Notes: generated by a model from the sequence alone, not told the origin. Shown: positions 9,021 through 17,886, counted from the first letter of the stretch. The stretch: 64,000 nucleotides of DNA from Herbaspirillum sp. SJZ106 (GCF_006715495.1 NZ_VFNI01000001.1:62001-126000); one strand, 5' to 3'. A program made the numbers and translations.

Positions 9021-10310
9021 TTGAAAAAACGCATCCCACCCGCCGTCTACATCTTCGTCGCCATGCTCCTTGGCATCCTGGTCGGCTACCTGATCTTCAC
9101 CCATTACGGCAAGGCCGAAGCCAAGGAATTGGCCGGCTACATCTCGATCGCCTCCGACATGTTCCTGCGCCTGATCAAGATGGTGATCGCGCCGCTGGTG
9201 TTTTCCACGCTGGTGGTCGGCATCGCCCACATGGGCGACGCCAAGTCGGTGGGCCGCATCTTCGGCAAATCGCTGGCCTGGTTCATGCTGGCCTCGCTGG
9301 TGTCGCTGGCGCTGGGCATGATCATGGCCAACCTGCTGCAGCCGGGCGCCGGCGTATCGTTGCCGCCGCCCGACGCGGCCGGCGCCGGCCTGGCGACCGG
9401 GCAGTTCACCGTCAAGGAATTCTTCAACCACCTGGTGCCCAAGTCGGTGGCCGAAGCCATGGCGCAAAACGAGATCCTGCAGATCGTGGTGTTCTCGATG
9501 TTCTTCGGCGTGGCGCTGGCGGCGCTGGGCGAGCGCGGCAAGAACCTGCTGGCGGTGGTGGACGACCTGTCGCACGCCATGCTCAAGATCACCGGCTATG
9601 TGATGAAAATGGCGCCGGTCGCGGTGTTCGCGGCCATGGCCGCCACTGTCGCGGTCAATGGCCTGGACATCCTGGTCAGTTTCGCGGTCTTCATGCGCGA
9701 CTTCTATTTCTCGCTGGTGCTGCTGTGGGCATTGCTGATCGCCGCCGGCTTCGTGTTCCTGAAAAAACGCATCTTCCACCTGCTGGCGCTGATCAAGGAA
9801 GCCTTCCTGCTGGCCTTCGCCACGGCCAGTTCGGAAGCGGCCTATCCCAAGCTGCTGGATGCGCTGGACCGCTTCGGCGTCAAGCGCAAGATTTCCAGTT
9901 TCGTGATGCCGATGGGGTACTCGTTCAACCTCGACGGCTCGATGATCTACTGCACCTTCGCCACGCTGTTCATCGCCCAGGCCTACGGCATCCACATGCC
10001 GCTGTCGACCCAGATCACCATGATGCTGGTGCTGATGCTGACCTCCAAGGGCATCGCCGGCGTGCCGCGCGCCTCGCTGGTGGTGATCGCCGCCACGCTG
10101 CACCAGTTCAACATCCCGGAAGCGGGCCTGCTGGTGATCCTGGGGATCGACACCTTCCTCGACATGGGGCGTTCGGCCACCAACGCGGTGGGCAACTCGA
10201 TCGCATCGGCAGTGGTCGCCAAGTGGGAAGGCGGCTTGCTGAGCGAAGAAGAAGCGCGCGCCGCCGAGCAGGATATCGAGCGGGAAGCCGAACTCAAGCT
10301 GCACGGTTGA
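9021..10310 (+). CDS. Dicarboxylate/amino acid:cation symporter (DctA/GltP family)
   Basis: A 429-residue DAACS-family carrier, the length of E. coli DctA, importing a C4-dicarboxylate or acidic amino acid with protons or sodium. Signature parts are the membrane-rich N-terminus, the re-entrant motif ATASSEAAYPKLL, MPMGYSFNLDGSMIY and DTFLDMGRSATNAVGNSIAS. I choose the TTG at 9021 (MKKRIPPAVYIF) because GGAG sits six bases upstream (9011-9014); the in-frame TTG at 9003 lacks a ribosome site. The 330-bp gap before it holds the glcF terminator and only a weak promoter candidate (TTGACG at 8797). Exact substrate is unknown. Confidence 0.9.
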   Translation: MKKRIPPAVYIFVAMLLGILVGYLIFTHYGKAEAKELAGYISIASDMFLRLIKMVIAPLVFSTLVVGIAHMGDAKSVGRIFGKSLAWFMLASLVSLALGMIMANLLQPGAGVSLPPPDAAGAGLATGQFTVKEFFNHLVPKSVAEAMAQNEILQIVVFSMFFGVALAALGERGKNLLAVVDDLSHAMLKITGYVMKMAPVAVFAAMAATVAVNGLDILVSFAVFMRDFYFSLVLLWALLIAAGFVFLKKRIFHLLALIKEAFLLAFATASSEAAYPKLLDALDRFGVKRKISSFVMPMGYSFNLDGSMIYCTFATLFIAQAYGIHMPLSTQITMMLVLMLTSKGIAGVPRASLVVIAATLHQFNIPEAGLLVILGIDTFLDMGRSATNAVGNSIASAVVAKWEGGLLSEEEARAAEQDIEREAELKLHG

Positions 10311-10342
10311 ACCGCTTGCCGCCATCTGCGCGGCAGGCAAGC

Positions 10343-10386
10343 AAAAAAGGAGCACGCCGGATAAAACCGGCCTGCTCCTTTTTTTT
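10343..10386. terminator. Bidirectional terminator between the symporter and PPC genes
   Basis: 18-bp stem with one mismatch (left arm 10343-10360, loop ATAAAA, right arm 10367-10384) flanked by A6 and T8 runs, between two convergent genes. Confidence 0.9.
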
Positions 10387-10416
10387 GAAACAGATTCTTT
10401 GGAAAAGGGAGGGCGT

Positions 10417-10872
10417 TCAGGCCGGCACGGCTTCGCGCACCTTGGCCGGAATCCATTCCTGCAGCGTGATCTCGATGGTGATGAACGAGAGGTTGGCGCC
10501 GCGCAGGAAACGGCCGGCGAAGATCTTGCCGTCGGTGTCGGCCACCACGCCTTGCAGCGGATTGGGGTTGGACTTGCCGTCCGAGAAACCGATCTCGCCG
10601 AAGACGTTGAGGATCTCGACGCCGGGGCCGTTGATTTCCATCACGCGCAGGCCGCCGGCGGTGGCGTATTGCAACTGGGCGTCAACCAGGCTGCCGATGG
10701 CGCCGCGCACGATGGCGGTTTTCATGCCGTGCTGGCGGCACAGCGCTTCCACGCTCTCGGTCAGGTCCTGGTTGGGTTTGAGGCGGGCCATCACCAGCTT
10801 GCCCAAGGTTCCTTCTTCTACCTGGATGTTGTCGTCTGTCTCGGTTGTCGTTGTGTTTAGGTTCGTCATCAT
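10417..10872 (-). CDS. PPC/DUF296-domain protein lacking the metal-binding histidines
   Basis: A 151-residue protein with one PPC (DUF296) domain from about residue 22 (GKLVMARLKPNQDLTESVEA, GMKTAIVRGAIGSLVDAQL, NGPGVEILNVFGEI). PPC domains form trimers and are annotated as DNA-binding, but few bacterial members are characterised. Where bacterial homologues carry HxH and GGH metal ligands, this one reads LQGVVADTDGKIFAGRF, without histidine. Its start overlaps the stop of the second PPC gene (ATGA, 10869-10872). It is the last gene of the minus-strand thiolase operon. Function unknown; a structural or regulatory partner of its neighbour is inferred. Confidence 0.85.
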   Translation of the reverse strand: MMTNLNTTTTETDDNIQVEEGTLGKLVMARLKPNQDLTESVEALCRQHGMKTAIVRGAIGSLVDAQLQYATAGGLRVMEINGPGVEILNVFGEIGFSDGKSNPNPLQGVVADTDGKIFAGRFLRGANLSFITIEITLQEWIPAKVREAVPA

Positions 10873-11435
10873 GATTCCATGGGTGTCGGATGCAATAGAC
10901 TGAAGTGCGTCTCTTCATCGCTGTTGACGACAAAGGCGCCTTGGGAAAACAAGCACATGCGGATGATGAGCGGATCGTCGCCCACTTCCACAGTATCAAG
11001 CAAAAGATGGCCGCCATGAATGACGCCATCGCCATCGATGAAGCCCGAATGGCAGTGCAATAATACCTTTCCTTCCTGGTTCTGGCCCACCGTGATGGCG
11101 CCGGTCACGAAGGTGATCGCGCCTTCCAGTACATGCGGCGGGCCGTAGTCATACGGGCGGTTCTGGTCCCGGGTGTTCTCGATGCGGTGGTAGTGCAGGC
11201 TGCGCGCGGTGCCGCCGCACATGCGGCCGACGCCGCCGCGCTGGCCGTAGCGCGCCAATACCTTGCGCAACGCCTCGCCGACCCTGGTGCCTGGCGCCAG
11301 CGTGATGCGCAGTTCCTCGGCCGGGTTGGCCTCCAGGTCCAGCGTGCGCGGATAGCTCTGCTGGCCTGCGTGCAGGAACTTGCGGACCTCGACAAATCCC
11401 GGATGGCCGTCAGCGGGTTTGTTGGAGAGTTTCAT
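10869..11435 (-). CDS. PPC/DUF296-domain protein with intact metal-site histidines
   Basis: A 188-residue protein with a PPC domain at about residues 15-165. It contains H127-C-H129 in LLHCHSGFIDGDG and H143 in HGGHLLLD, matching the HxH…GGH arrangement that binds metal in structurally known bacterial PPC proteins. It has a longer insertion (SLHYHRIENTRDQNRPYDYG, residues 79-98) before the second half of the domain. The start overlaps the synthetase stop by ATGA (11432-11435) and its own stop overlaps the next PPC gene the same way, so the three are probably translated in a coupled manner. Role in the pathway unknown; an enzymatic function on the acyl-CoA or its acid is possible. Confidence 0.85.
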   Translation of the reverse strand: MKLSNKPADGHPGFVEVRKFLHAGQQSYPRTLDLEANPAEELRITLAPGTRVGEALRKVLARYGQRGGVGRMCGGTARSLHYHRIENTRDQNRPYDYGPPHVLEGAITFVTGAITVGQNQEGKVLLHCHSGFIDGDGVIHGGHLLLDTVEVGDDPLIIRMCLFSQGAFVVNSDEETHFSLLHPTPMES

Positions 11436-13030
11436 AAGCGATAGTCACCTTTCTCCTCAAGCAATGCCTTGATCTGTTTCTTGACGATCTTTCCATAGCC
11501 CGACTTCGGCATGGTCTCCCAGAACACGAAGCGCCGCGGCCACTTGTACTTGCCGATGCGCTCTTCCAGATGCGCCAGCAGCGCCTCTGGCCCCACTTGC
11601 TGCCCGGCCTTGGGCACGATCACGGCCAGGCCGCTCTCGCCCCACTTGGGATCGGGCACGCCCAGCACCGCCACCTCGGACACCGCCGGATGGGTCAGCA
11701 GCGCCTCCTCGATCTCGCGCGGATAGACGTTGGAGCCGCCCGAGATGTACATGTCGGACGAACGGCCGGTGATGTAGAGGAAGCCGTCCTGGTCCACATG
11801 GCCGAGGTCGCCGGTGTGGAACCAGTCGTGCTTGAAGGCCTTGGCGTTGGCGTCCGGATTGTTGTGGTAGCCCATGAACACGGCCGGGCCGCGCACACAG
11901 ATCTCGCCGGTCTCGAAAGGCTTGAGCTTGTTGCCGTCGTCGTCCAGGATGGCGATTTCCATGCCGGTGCGCGGCATGCCGCAGGTGCCTACGCGCGCCT
12001 GCGGATGGGCATCGTCCTCGTGGTGCATGTAGGGCGGCAGGAAGGTGATGTTGCCGGTCACTTCGCCCAGGCCGTAGTACTGCACCAGCACCTTGCCCAG
12101 TTTCTTGAGCGCATACACCTGGTCGGCGCGGTACATCGGCGCGCCGGCGTAGATCACGTGCCTGAGCGAGGAGTGGTCGTAGCGGTCGACCGATTCGTCT
12201 TCCACCAGGATCTTGACGATGGTGGGCACGGTGAACAGATTGTCCACCTTGTATTTCTCGACCAGTTGCCAGGCTTCCTCGACCACCAGCCGTTCCGACG
12301 ACAGCAGGATGCTGGCCGCGCCGCGCGCGGTATTGATCACGGCATGGATGCCGGCGCCGTGCGACAGGGGCGCGACCACCAGCGAGCGCGATTCATGGTT
12401 CAGGCCCGGCATCAGGTCGGCCAGGTGGTTGGTGACCACGAAGGCCATCTGCCCGTGCGCCAGCATACCGGCCTTGGGGTGGCCGGTGGTGCCGGAGGTG
12501 TAGAAGAACCACAGCGGATCTTCGTAATCGACCTCGACTTCATCGAAGGCCTGTCGGCCGGCGTCGGCCACCAGCGTCTCGAAATCCAGCTCGCCCGGGC
12601 GCGGGTCGGCCAGCGCGATCACGTGTTCCAGCACCGGCGAGGCCGCCTTGACCGCATCCACGTAGTTGGCGAAGCCCTGGTCGTAGAGCATCACCGAGGC
12701 GCCGCTGGACTGGCCGAGATAGGCCGCTTCGGAAGGCGTGATGCGAAAGTTGGTCGGCACCCAGACCACGCCCAGCTTGAAAGCGGCCCAGGCGCTTTCG
12801 AAGATCTGCTGGTTGTTGCGCGAATGGACCAGCATCTTGTCGCCCTTCTTCACGCCGCGCTTGGCCAGCGCATGCGCCAGGGCATCGACGCGGTCGTTGA
12901 TCTGCTTCCAGGTGATGATTCTGTCTTCGCCATTGACGCCGCCGCGGCTCAGGATCAGGCCCGGTTGGTCGGGGAAGCGGCGCGCCACGTCCGATAGCAG
13001 GCGGCCCAGGTTCATGACTTTCTTTAACAT
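11432..13030 (-). CDS. Acyl-CoA synthetase (AMP-dependent ligase, class I adenylate-forming)
   Basis: A 532-residue ANL-superfamily ligase that activates a carboxylic acid to its CoA thioester through an acyl-adenylate. Core motifs are the P-loop WFFYTSGTTGHPKAG (about residues 173-187), YYGLGEVTGN, the hinge region DWFHTGDLGHVDQDGFLYIT and the C-terminal catalytic lysine in PKSGYGKIVKK. Length and layout fit medium/long-chain or aromatic acyl-CoA synthetases; the substrate cannot be read from sequence. It lies between the thiolase and the two PPC genes on the minus strand, with ATGA overlap to the next gene. Confidence 0.92.
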   Translation of the reverse strand: MLKKVMNLGRLLSDVARRFPDQPGLILSRGGVNGEDRIITWKQINDRVDALAHALAKRGVKKGDKMLVHSRNNQQIFESAWAAFKLGVVWVPTNFRITPSEAAYLGQSSGASVMLYDQGFANYVDAVKAASPVLEHVIALADPRPGELDFETLVADAGRQAFDEVEVDYEDPLWFFYTSGTTGHPKAGMLAHGQMAFVVTNHLADLMPGLNHESRSLVVAPLSHGAGIHAVINTARGAASILLSSERLVVEEAWQLVEKYKVDNLFTVPTIVKILVEDESVDRYDHSSLRHVIYAGAPMYRADQVYALKKLGKVLVQYYGLGEVTGNITFLPPYMHHEDDAHPQARVGTCGMPRTGMEIAILDDDGNKLKPFETGEICVRGPAVFMGYHNNPDANAKAFKHDWFHTGDLGHVDQDGFLYITGRSSDMYISGGSNVYPREIEEALLTHPAVSEVAVLGVPDPKWGESGLAVIVPKAGQQVGPEALLAHLEERIGKYKWPRRFVFWETMPKSGYGKIVKKQIKALLEEKGDYRL

Positions 13031-13098
13031 CGTCTCACTCGTTCTAATTGAAATTGGCGTTGCTTTTTTAGTTCGTTGCTGCGCTCATGCGGATGCTG

Positions 13099-13130
13099 CC
13101 TGCCGCCCGCGGATGCCAGCGGGCGGCAGG
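13099..13130. other. Intercistronic hairpin between thiolase and acyl-CoA synthetase genes
   Basis: Perfect 12-bp GC-rich stem (CCTGCCGCCCGC, 8-nt loop, complementary arm 13119-13130) without an adjacent T-tract. In the 130-bp gap inside the minus-strand operon it may protect the upstream thiolase mRNA or attenuate read-through. Confidence 0.7.
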
Positions 13131-13160
13131 GAAGTACATAACACGTTCCAGGGAAACAGA

Positions 13161-14342
13161 TCAGTGGACGCGTTCCAGGATGCTGACGTAGTTGGCCACC
13201 GCCGCGCCGCCCATGTTGAACACGCCGGCGTATCTGGCGTTGGCGATCTGCATGTCGCCGGCGCCGTGCGAGGCCTGCATGGCTGCCATCACGTGCATCG
13301 ACACGCCGGTGGCGCCGACCGGGTGGCCCTTGGATTTCAGGCCGCCGGAAGGGTTGACCGGCAGCTTGCCGTCTTTGGCGGTGACGCCGTCGAGGATCAC
13401 GCGCGCGCCCTGGCCGTGCGGCGCCAGGCCCATCGCTTCGTATTCCAGCAGTTCGGCCACGGTGAAGCAGTCATGCGTTTCCACCAGCGACAGGTCGCCC
13501 AGCGACAGGCGCGCATTGCCCAGCGCCTGCTTCCAGGCCAGCTCGGCCGCTTCGAAGCGGGTGGGGTCGCGGCGCGACAGCGGCAGGTAATCGTTGACGT
13601 GCACCGCGGCGCGGAACTGCACCGCGCGCGGCATCGACTTGGCGACATCGGCGGCGCTGATCACCATGGCGGCGGCGCCGTCGGAGATGAGCGAGCAGTC
13701 GGTGCGCTTCAACGGGCCGGCCACGAACGGGTTCTTCTCCGACACGTTGCGGCAGAAGTCGAAACCGAAGTCCTTGCGCATGTGGGCGTAAGGGTTGGAC
13801 ATGCCGTTCTTGTGGTTCTTGGCGGCGATCGCGGCCAGCGCGTCGGACTGGTCGCCGAAGCGGTCGAAGTAGCTCTGCGCGATCTTGCCGAATACGCCCG
13901 CGAAACCGCCGGGGATGCCTGCCTCTTCCTTGGCGTAGCAAGCCTTGAGCAGCACCTCGCCCACCTGCGGCGTGGCCAGTTCGGTCATCTTCTCGAAGCC
14001 GATCACCAGCACGTGCTTGGATTCGCCGGCCTTGATCGATTGCAGGCCCGAGTGGATCGCCGCCGAGCCGGTGGCGCAGGCGTTCTCCAGCCGCACGGCC
14101 GGCTTGAAGCGCAGTTGCGGCAGGCTGTTGAAGACCAGCGAAGCGGGGAAGTCCTGGTACAGGAAGCCGGCATTGAAGGTGCCGACGTGGATGGAATCGA
14201 TATCTTCCGGCTGCAGGCCGGCATGCTCGATGGCGGCCTTGGCGACCTGGCCGATCAGCACTTCGGGATCGATGCCGTCGAGCTTGCCGAATTGGGAGTG
14301 GTGCCAGCCGGTAATGCAGGGTGCGGATGCAGAAGAAGTCAT
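13161..14342 (-). CDS. Thiolase, SCP-x/acetyl-CoA acetyltransferase-like
   Basis: A 393-residue thiolase-superfamily enzyme of the SCP2/SCP-x branch, expected to cleave a 3-ketoacyl-CoA with free CoA or to run in reverse. Cues are the nucleophile cysteine in ENACATGSAAIHSG (about residue 90), ETHDCFTVAELLEYEAMGL and the C-terminal NPSGGLKSKGHPVGATG. The ATG at 14342 is preceded by AAGGA nine bases upstream. It is the first gene of the minus-strand operon and lies about 40 nt downstream of a consensus sigma-54 promoter. The chain length and nature of the substrate are not evident. Confidence 0.92.
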   Translation of the reverse strand: MTSSASAPCITGWHHSQFGKLDGIDPEVLIGQVAKAAIEHAGLQPEDIDSIHVGTFNAGFLYQDFPASLVFNSLPQLRFKPAVRLENACATGSAAIHSGLQSIKAGESKHVLVIGFEKMTELATPQVGEVLLKACYAKEEAGIPGGFAGVFGKIAQSYFDRFGDQSDALAAIAAKNHKNGMSNPYAHMRKDFGFDFCRNVSEKNPFVAGPLKRTDCSLISDGAAAMVISAADVAKSMPRAVQFRAAVHVNDYLPLSRRDPTRFEAAELAWKQALGNARLSLGDLSLVETHDCFTVAELLEYEAMGLAPHGQGARVILDGVTAKDGKLPVNPSGGLKSKGHPVGATGVSMHVMAAMQASHGAGDMQIANARYAGVFNMGGAAVANYVSILERVH

Positions 14343-14393
14343 TTTAATTTGTCCTTGTAAGACGTGGTCGGTACGGTTGATGTGGACGCAATA

Positions 14394-14410
14394 TGCAAAA
14401 TCGGTGCCAC
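14394..14410 (-). promoter_or_regulatory. Sigma-54 promoter of the thiolase operon
   Basis: Read on the minus strand the site is GTGGCACCGATTTTGCA: TGGCAC, five bases, TTGCA, an exact match to the -24/-12 consensus. The -24 GG is opposite 14407-14408 and the -12 GC opposite 14395-14396, putting the transcript start near 14383 and leaving a leader of about 41 nt before the thiolase ATG. Confidence 0.82.
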
Positions 14411-14560
14411 GCATCCGAACTGTCTTCAGAGGCCTTGTGGGCTTCGTTGCGGATGGGCGGGGTGGCCTGCGCCGGGGCCGGTGGAACCAAGATAGCACGA
14501 CTGCGCAGCGGGTGAATTTGCTGCGATGCGCAAGACCAATGTAGTGGAAATTGGATGGAA

Positions 14561-14611
14561 CAACTGTCCGCGCTGCGACAGTTGTCAGCTGAAAATGCGA
14601 CAGGTGTCGCA
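14561..14611. promoter_or_regulatory. Candidate upstream activator sites between two sigma-54 promoters
   Basis: Two GACA-NN-TGTC dyads lie at 14577-14586 and 14599-14608, 22 bp apart (two helical turns). The second is extended to TGCGACAGGTGTCGCA (7-bp arms). A further perfect 8-bp inverted repeat, CAACTGTC/GACAGTTG, spans 14561-14584. The block is about 180 bp from the plus-strand start and 210 bp from the minus-strand start, suitable for an enhancer-binding protein serving both. The rest of the gap 14343-14856 is AT-enriched around 14620-14635 and otherwise unremarkable. Confidence 0.65.
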
Positions 14612-14744
14612 TCAATTTCCATCAAATAAATTGCTGCCGGGGGCCTGTCCGCCCTTGTCCTTTGGCGCCGTTATCGCAGAGAATACAGGCGCAATGCCGA
14701 TGACAGGGAAGGGACGCACGCGCCGCCGGGGGAGGATTGGCGGC

Positions 14745-14761
14745 TTGGCATCCAAATTGCT
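14745..14761 (+). promoter_or_regulatory. Sigma-54 promoter of the TRAP/SDR operon
   Basis: TTGGCATCCAAATTGCT matches the -24/-12 consensus with correct spacing (GG at 14747-14748, GC at 14759-14760). The predicted start is near 14772, 85 nt before the first gene. Confidence 0.8.
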
Positions 14762-14856
14762 CTGTTGACGCTAAGCAGTGCCGACAACAAGGGAACCGTT
14801 TGCATTCCGGCATCCGGGTTCCGGTTCATATAAAACTACAAACAGGAGATAAACAG

Positions 14857-15891
14857 ATGGGAAATCCCACTGGCAAGATCACGCGCCGTTCTTTTCTGAA
14901 GACCGCCTCGGTTGCCTCGGCTGCCGCCGCGACCGGCCTGTACGGTACGTCCGCGCATGCCGCCGAGTTCACCTTCAAGTACGCCAACAACCTCCCGGTG
15001 TCGCACCCGATGAACACGCGCGCCAAGGAAATGGCCGCCAAGATCGCGGAGCAATCCAAGGGCCGCATCGATTTGCAGATCTATCCCAACAACCAGTTGG
15101 GTACCGACACCGACATGCTGTCGCAGGTGCGCGCCGGCGCGATCGATTTCTTCACGCTGTCGCCGCTGATCCTGGGCACCCTGGTGCCGGCCGCGCAGAT
15201 TTCCGGCATCGGCTTCGCCTTCAAGGACTACAACCAGGTGTGGGCCGCCATGGACGGCGAACTGGGCGCGCACGTGCGCAAGCAGATCGAAGCCAAGTCG
15301 ACCCTGTTCGCCTTTGAAAAGATCTGGGACAACGGTTACCGCCAGATCACCAACAGCACCCGCCCGATCAAGAGCGCCGACGACCTCAAGGGCATGAAGC
15401 TGCGCGTGCCGCCGAGCCCGCTGTGGACCTCGATGTTCCGCGCCGTGGAATCCGCGCCGACTTCCATCAACTTCGCCGAAGTGTATTCGGCGCTGCAGAC
15501 CAAGATCGTCGAAGGCCAGGAAAACCCGCTGGCGATCATCTCCACCGCCAAGCTGTACGAAGTGCAGAAGTACTGTTCCATCACCAACCACATGTGGGAC
15601 GGTTTCTGGTTCCTGGGCAACAAGAAGTCCTTCGAGCGCCTGCCCAAGGACCTGCAGGAAATCATGGCCCGCAACATCAACGAAGCCGGCATGAACCAGC
15701 GCGCCGACGTCAAGAAGCTCAACGACTCGCTGGTCGGCGAGATGAAGGGCAAGGGCCTGGCCTTCAACGATACCGACAACGACTCGTTCCGCGCCAAGCT
15801 GCGCAGCGCTGGCTTCTACGCCGAATGGCACAAGAAGTTCGGCGATGAGCCCTGGGCATTGCTGGAAAAGTACACCGGCAAGCTGGCCTGA
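14857..15891 (+). CDS. TRAP transporter substrate-binding protein, DctP family
   Basis: A 344-residue periplasmic binding protein for a TRAP carrier of an organic acid. The N-terminus TRRSFLKTAS plus an alanine-rich stretch to AHAAEF is a Tat-type signal, so export in folded form is likely. The mature part has the DctP features QIYPNNQLGTDTDMLSQVRA and GMKLRVPPSPLWTSMF, with the arginine expected to hold a carboxylate, and INFAEVYSALQTKIVEGQEN. The ATG at 14857 follows AGGAGA at good spacing. It is the first gene of a sigma-54-driven plus-strand operon with the fused permease and two dehydrogenases. Ligand unknown. Confidence 0.93.
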   Translation: MGNPTGKITRRSFLKTASVASAAAATGLYGTSAHAAEFTFKYANNLPVSHPMNTRAKEMAAKIAEQSKGRIDLQIYPNNQLGTDTDMLSQVRAGAIDFFTLSPLILGTLVPAAQISGIGFAFKDYNQVWAAMDGELGAHVRKQIEAKSTLFAFEKIWDNGYRQITNSTRPIKSADDLKGMKLRVPPSPLWTSMFRAVESAPTSINFAEVYSALQTKIVEGQENPLAIISTAKLYEVQKYCSITNHMWDGFWFLGNKKSFERLPKDLQEIMARNINEAGMNQRADVKKLNDSLVGEMKGKGLAFNDTDNDSFRAKLRSAGFYAEWHKKFGDEPWALLEKYTGKLA

Positions 15892-15923
15892 ACTGAATCC
15901 GCTGGATCTGCTGGAGGTTGATG

Positions 15924-17804
15924 ATGGAAGCTGCAATGACTTACCGCGAGCCGGTAAATATGAACCCGGCCGCGCGCGCCCTGGTGGCGCTCAACCGCAT
16001 GGTGATGCATGTGGTGGGCGCCGCCGCGGCGGCGCTGGTGGTGGCCGAGACGGTGGTGCTGTTGACCGGCGTCATCTATCGCTATGCGCTGCACGATCCG
16101 CTGGTATGGTCGGATGAACTGGCCTCGATCCTGTTCATCTGGCTGTCGATGCTGGGCGCCGTCCTGGCGCTGAACCGGGGCGAGCACATGCGGCTGACCG
16201 CCGTCATCAACAAGTGTTCGGAAAAGGGCCGCGTCTGGCTGGAGACGGTCGCGGCCCTGGTGGTCTGCATCTTCGTGCTGATGGTGATCCACCCGGCGGT
16301 GGATCACGCGGTCGAACAGATGGCGATCACCACGCCGGCGCTGGAAATTCCCGATGGCCTGCGCGCCGCGGCCTTGCCGGTGGGGGCGATCCTGATGCTG
16401 CTGGCGGCGATCTCGCGCATGGCGGCGATGACCACCTTCCGGCTGTTGCTGTCCGCGCTGGCGGTGGTGGCGGTGATCGCCGTCGCATTGTTCCTGGCCA
16501 AGCCGCTCCTGCTGGGCATGGGCAACTACAACCTGATCGTCTTCTTCGTGCTGCTGATCGGCGTCTGCGTCATCGGCGGCATTCCCATCGCCTTCGCCTT
16601 CGGCACCGCCACTATGGCTTACCTGGCGCTGGCCACCACCGCGCCGCTGATGATCGTGGTCAGCCGCATGGACGAGGGCATGTCCAGCCTGATCCTGCTG
16701 TCGGTGCCGCTGTTCGTGCTGCTCGGCTCGCTCCTGGAAATGTCGGGGCTGGCCAAGACGCTCATCGATTTCATGGCTTCGCTGCTGGGCCACGTGCGCG
16801 GCGGCTTGCAATACGTGCTGCTGGGGGCGATGTTCCTGGTCTCGGGCATCTCCGGCTCGAAGGCGGCCGATATGGCGGCCATTGCGCCGGCATTGTTCCC
16901 CGAGATGAAAAAGCGCGGCTCCAAGCCGGAAGAGCTGGTGGCCTTGCTGTCGTCGTCCGGCGCGATGACCGAGACCATTCCTCCCAGCCTGGTGCTCATT
17001 ACGATCGGCGCGGTCTGCAGCGTGTCGATCACGGCGCTGTTCATCGGCGGCCTGATGCCGGCGGCCATCGCCACCATCGCCATTGCCGTGGTGTGCTGGA
17101 TGCGCGCGCGCCGCGAACCGATGCCGGACGTCAAGCGCGCGCCGATGTCGCTGATCATGAAGACCATGATCGCCGCGATTCCCGCCCTGGCGCTGCCGAT
17201 GCTCATCCGCGTTGCGGTGATCGAAGGCGTGGCCACCGCCACCGAAGTGGCGACGATCGGCGTGGCCTACACCATCGTGGTCGGCCTGATCATGCATATG
17301 TTCAAGGGGCACCTGGACTTCAAGCGCCTCTATCCGATCCTGATCGAGTCGGCGGCCTTGTCCGGCGCCATCCTGCTGATCATCGGCATGGCCACCTCGA
17401 TGGCCTGGGCGCTGACCCAGTCCGGCTTCTCGGCCAAGCTGGTGGCGCTGATGCAAGGCGTGCCGGGCGGCGGCGCGGGTTTCCTGCTGATCACCATCGT
17501 CATCTTCATCGTGCTGGGCAGCCTGCTGGAAGGCATTCCCGCCATCGTGCTGTTCGGCCCGCTGCTGTTCCCGGTGGCGCGTTCGCTGGGCGTGCATGAC
17601 GTGCACTACGCCATGGTGGTGATCCTGGCCATGGGCATCGGCCTGTTCGCGCCGCCCTTCGGCGTCGGCTTCTATGCCGCCTGCGCGATCGGCAAGGTTT
17701 CGCCGGACGGCGTGTTCAACCGCGTGTGGGGCTACCTGGCCGCACTGGTGGTGGCGCTGCTGGTGGTGGCCTTCGTGCCGTGGATTTCCATCGGCTTCCT
17801 CTGA
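15924..17804 (+). CDS. TRAP transporter permease, fused DctQ-DctM
   Basis: A 626-residue membrane protein joining the small (DctQ, about residues 1-190) and large (DctM, about residues 200-626) TRAP subunits. The DctQ part shows VLLTGVIYRYALHDPLVWSD and SMLGAVLALNRGEHMRL; the DctM part shows VPLFVLLGSLLEMSGLAKTL, GISGSKAADMAAIAP, SSSGAMTETIPPSLVLI and GLFAPPFGVGFY. It drives ion-gradient-coupled uptake with the binding protein encoded 32 bp upstream. GGAGG six bases before ATG 15924 decides the start among three nearby candidates. Fusion of Q and M is a known variant. Confidence 0.92.
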   Translation: MEAAMTYREPVNMNPAARALVALNRMVMHVVGAAAAALVVAETVVLLTGVIYRYALHDPLVWSDELASILFIWLSMLGAVLALNRGEHMRLTAVINKCSEKGRVWLETVAALVVCIFVLMVIHPAVDHAVEQMAITTPALEIPDGLRAAALPVGAILMLLAAISRMAAMTTFRLLLSALAVVAVIAVALFLAKPLLLGMGNYNLIVFFVLLIGVCVIGGIPIAFAFGTATMAYLALATTAPLMIVVSRMDEGMSSLILLSVPLFVLLGSLLEMSGLAKTLIDFMASLLGHVRGGLQYVLLGAMFLVSGISGSKAADMAAIAPALFPEMKKRGSKPEELVALLSSSGAMTETIPPSLVLITIGAVCSVSITALFIGGLMPAAIATIAIAVVCWMRARREPMPDVKRAPMSLIMKTMIAAIPALALPMLIRVAVIEGVATATEVATIGVAYTIVVGLIMHMFKGHLDFKRLYPILIESAALSGAILLIIGMATSMAWALTQSGFSAKLVALMQGVPGGGAGFLLITIVIFIVLGSLLEGIPAIVLFGPLLFPVARSLGVHDVHYAMVVILAMGIGLFAPPFGVGFYAACAIGKVSPDGVFNRVWGYLAALVVALLVVAFVPWISIGFL

Positions 17805-17857
17805 TTCCCTGCCAAGTCACACGAGACCGATCACCGACAAGGTAACGACTTAAAAAC

Positions 17858-17886
17858 GGCGGCCCCACCTCTTCCCCGGGGCCGCC
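17858..17886 (+). other. Intercistronic hairpin before the first dehydrogenase gene
   Basis: 9-bp GC-only stem GGCGGCCCC/GGGGCCGCC with an 11-nt loop, no T-tract, 18 bp before the next start codon. It is likely an mRNA-processing or expression-tuning element inside the operon. Confidence 0.6.

Noticed and set aside
8817-10355. 512-codon open frame antisense to the symporter gene
   Set aside because: His/Gln/Arg-rich translation typical of the shadow of a GC-rich gene; the plus strand encodes a clear DAACS carrier.
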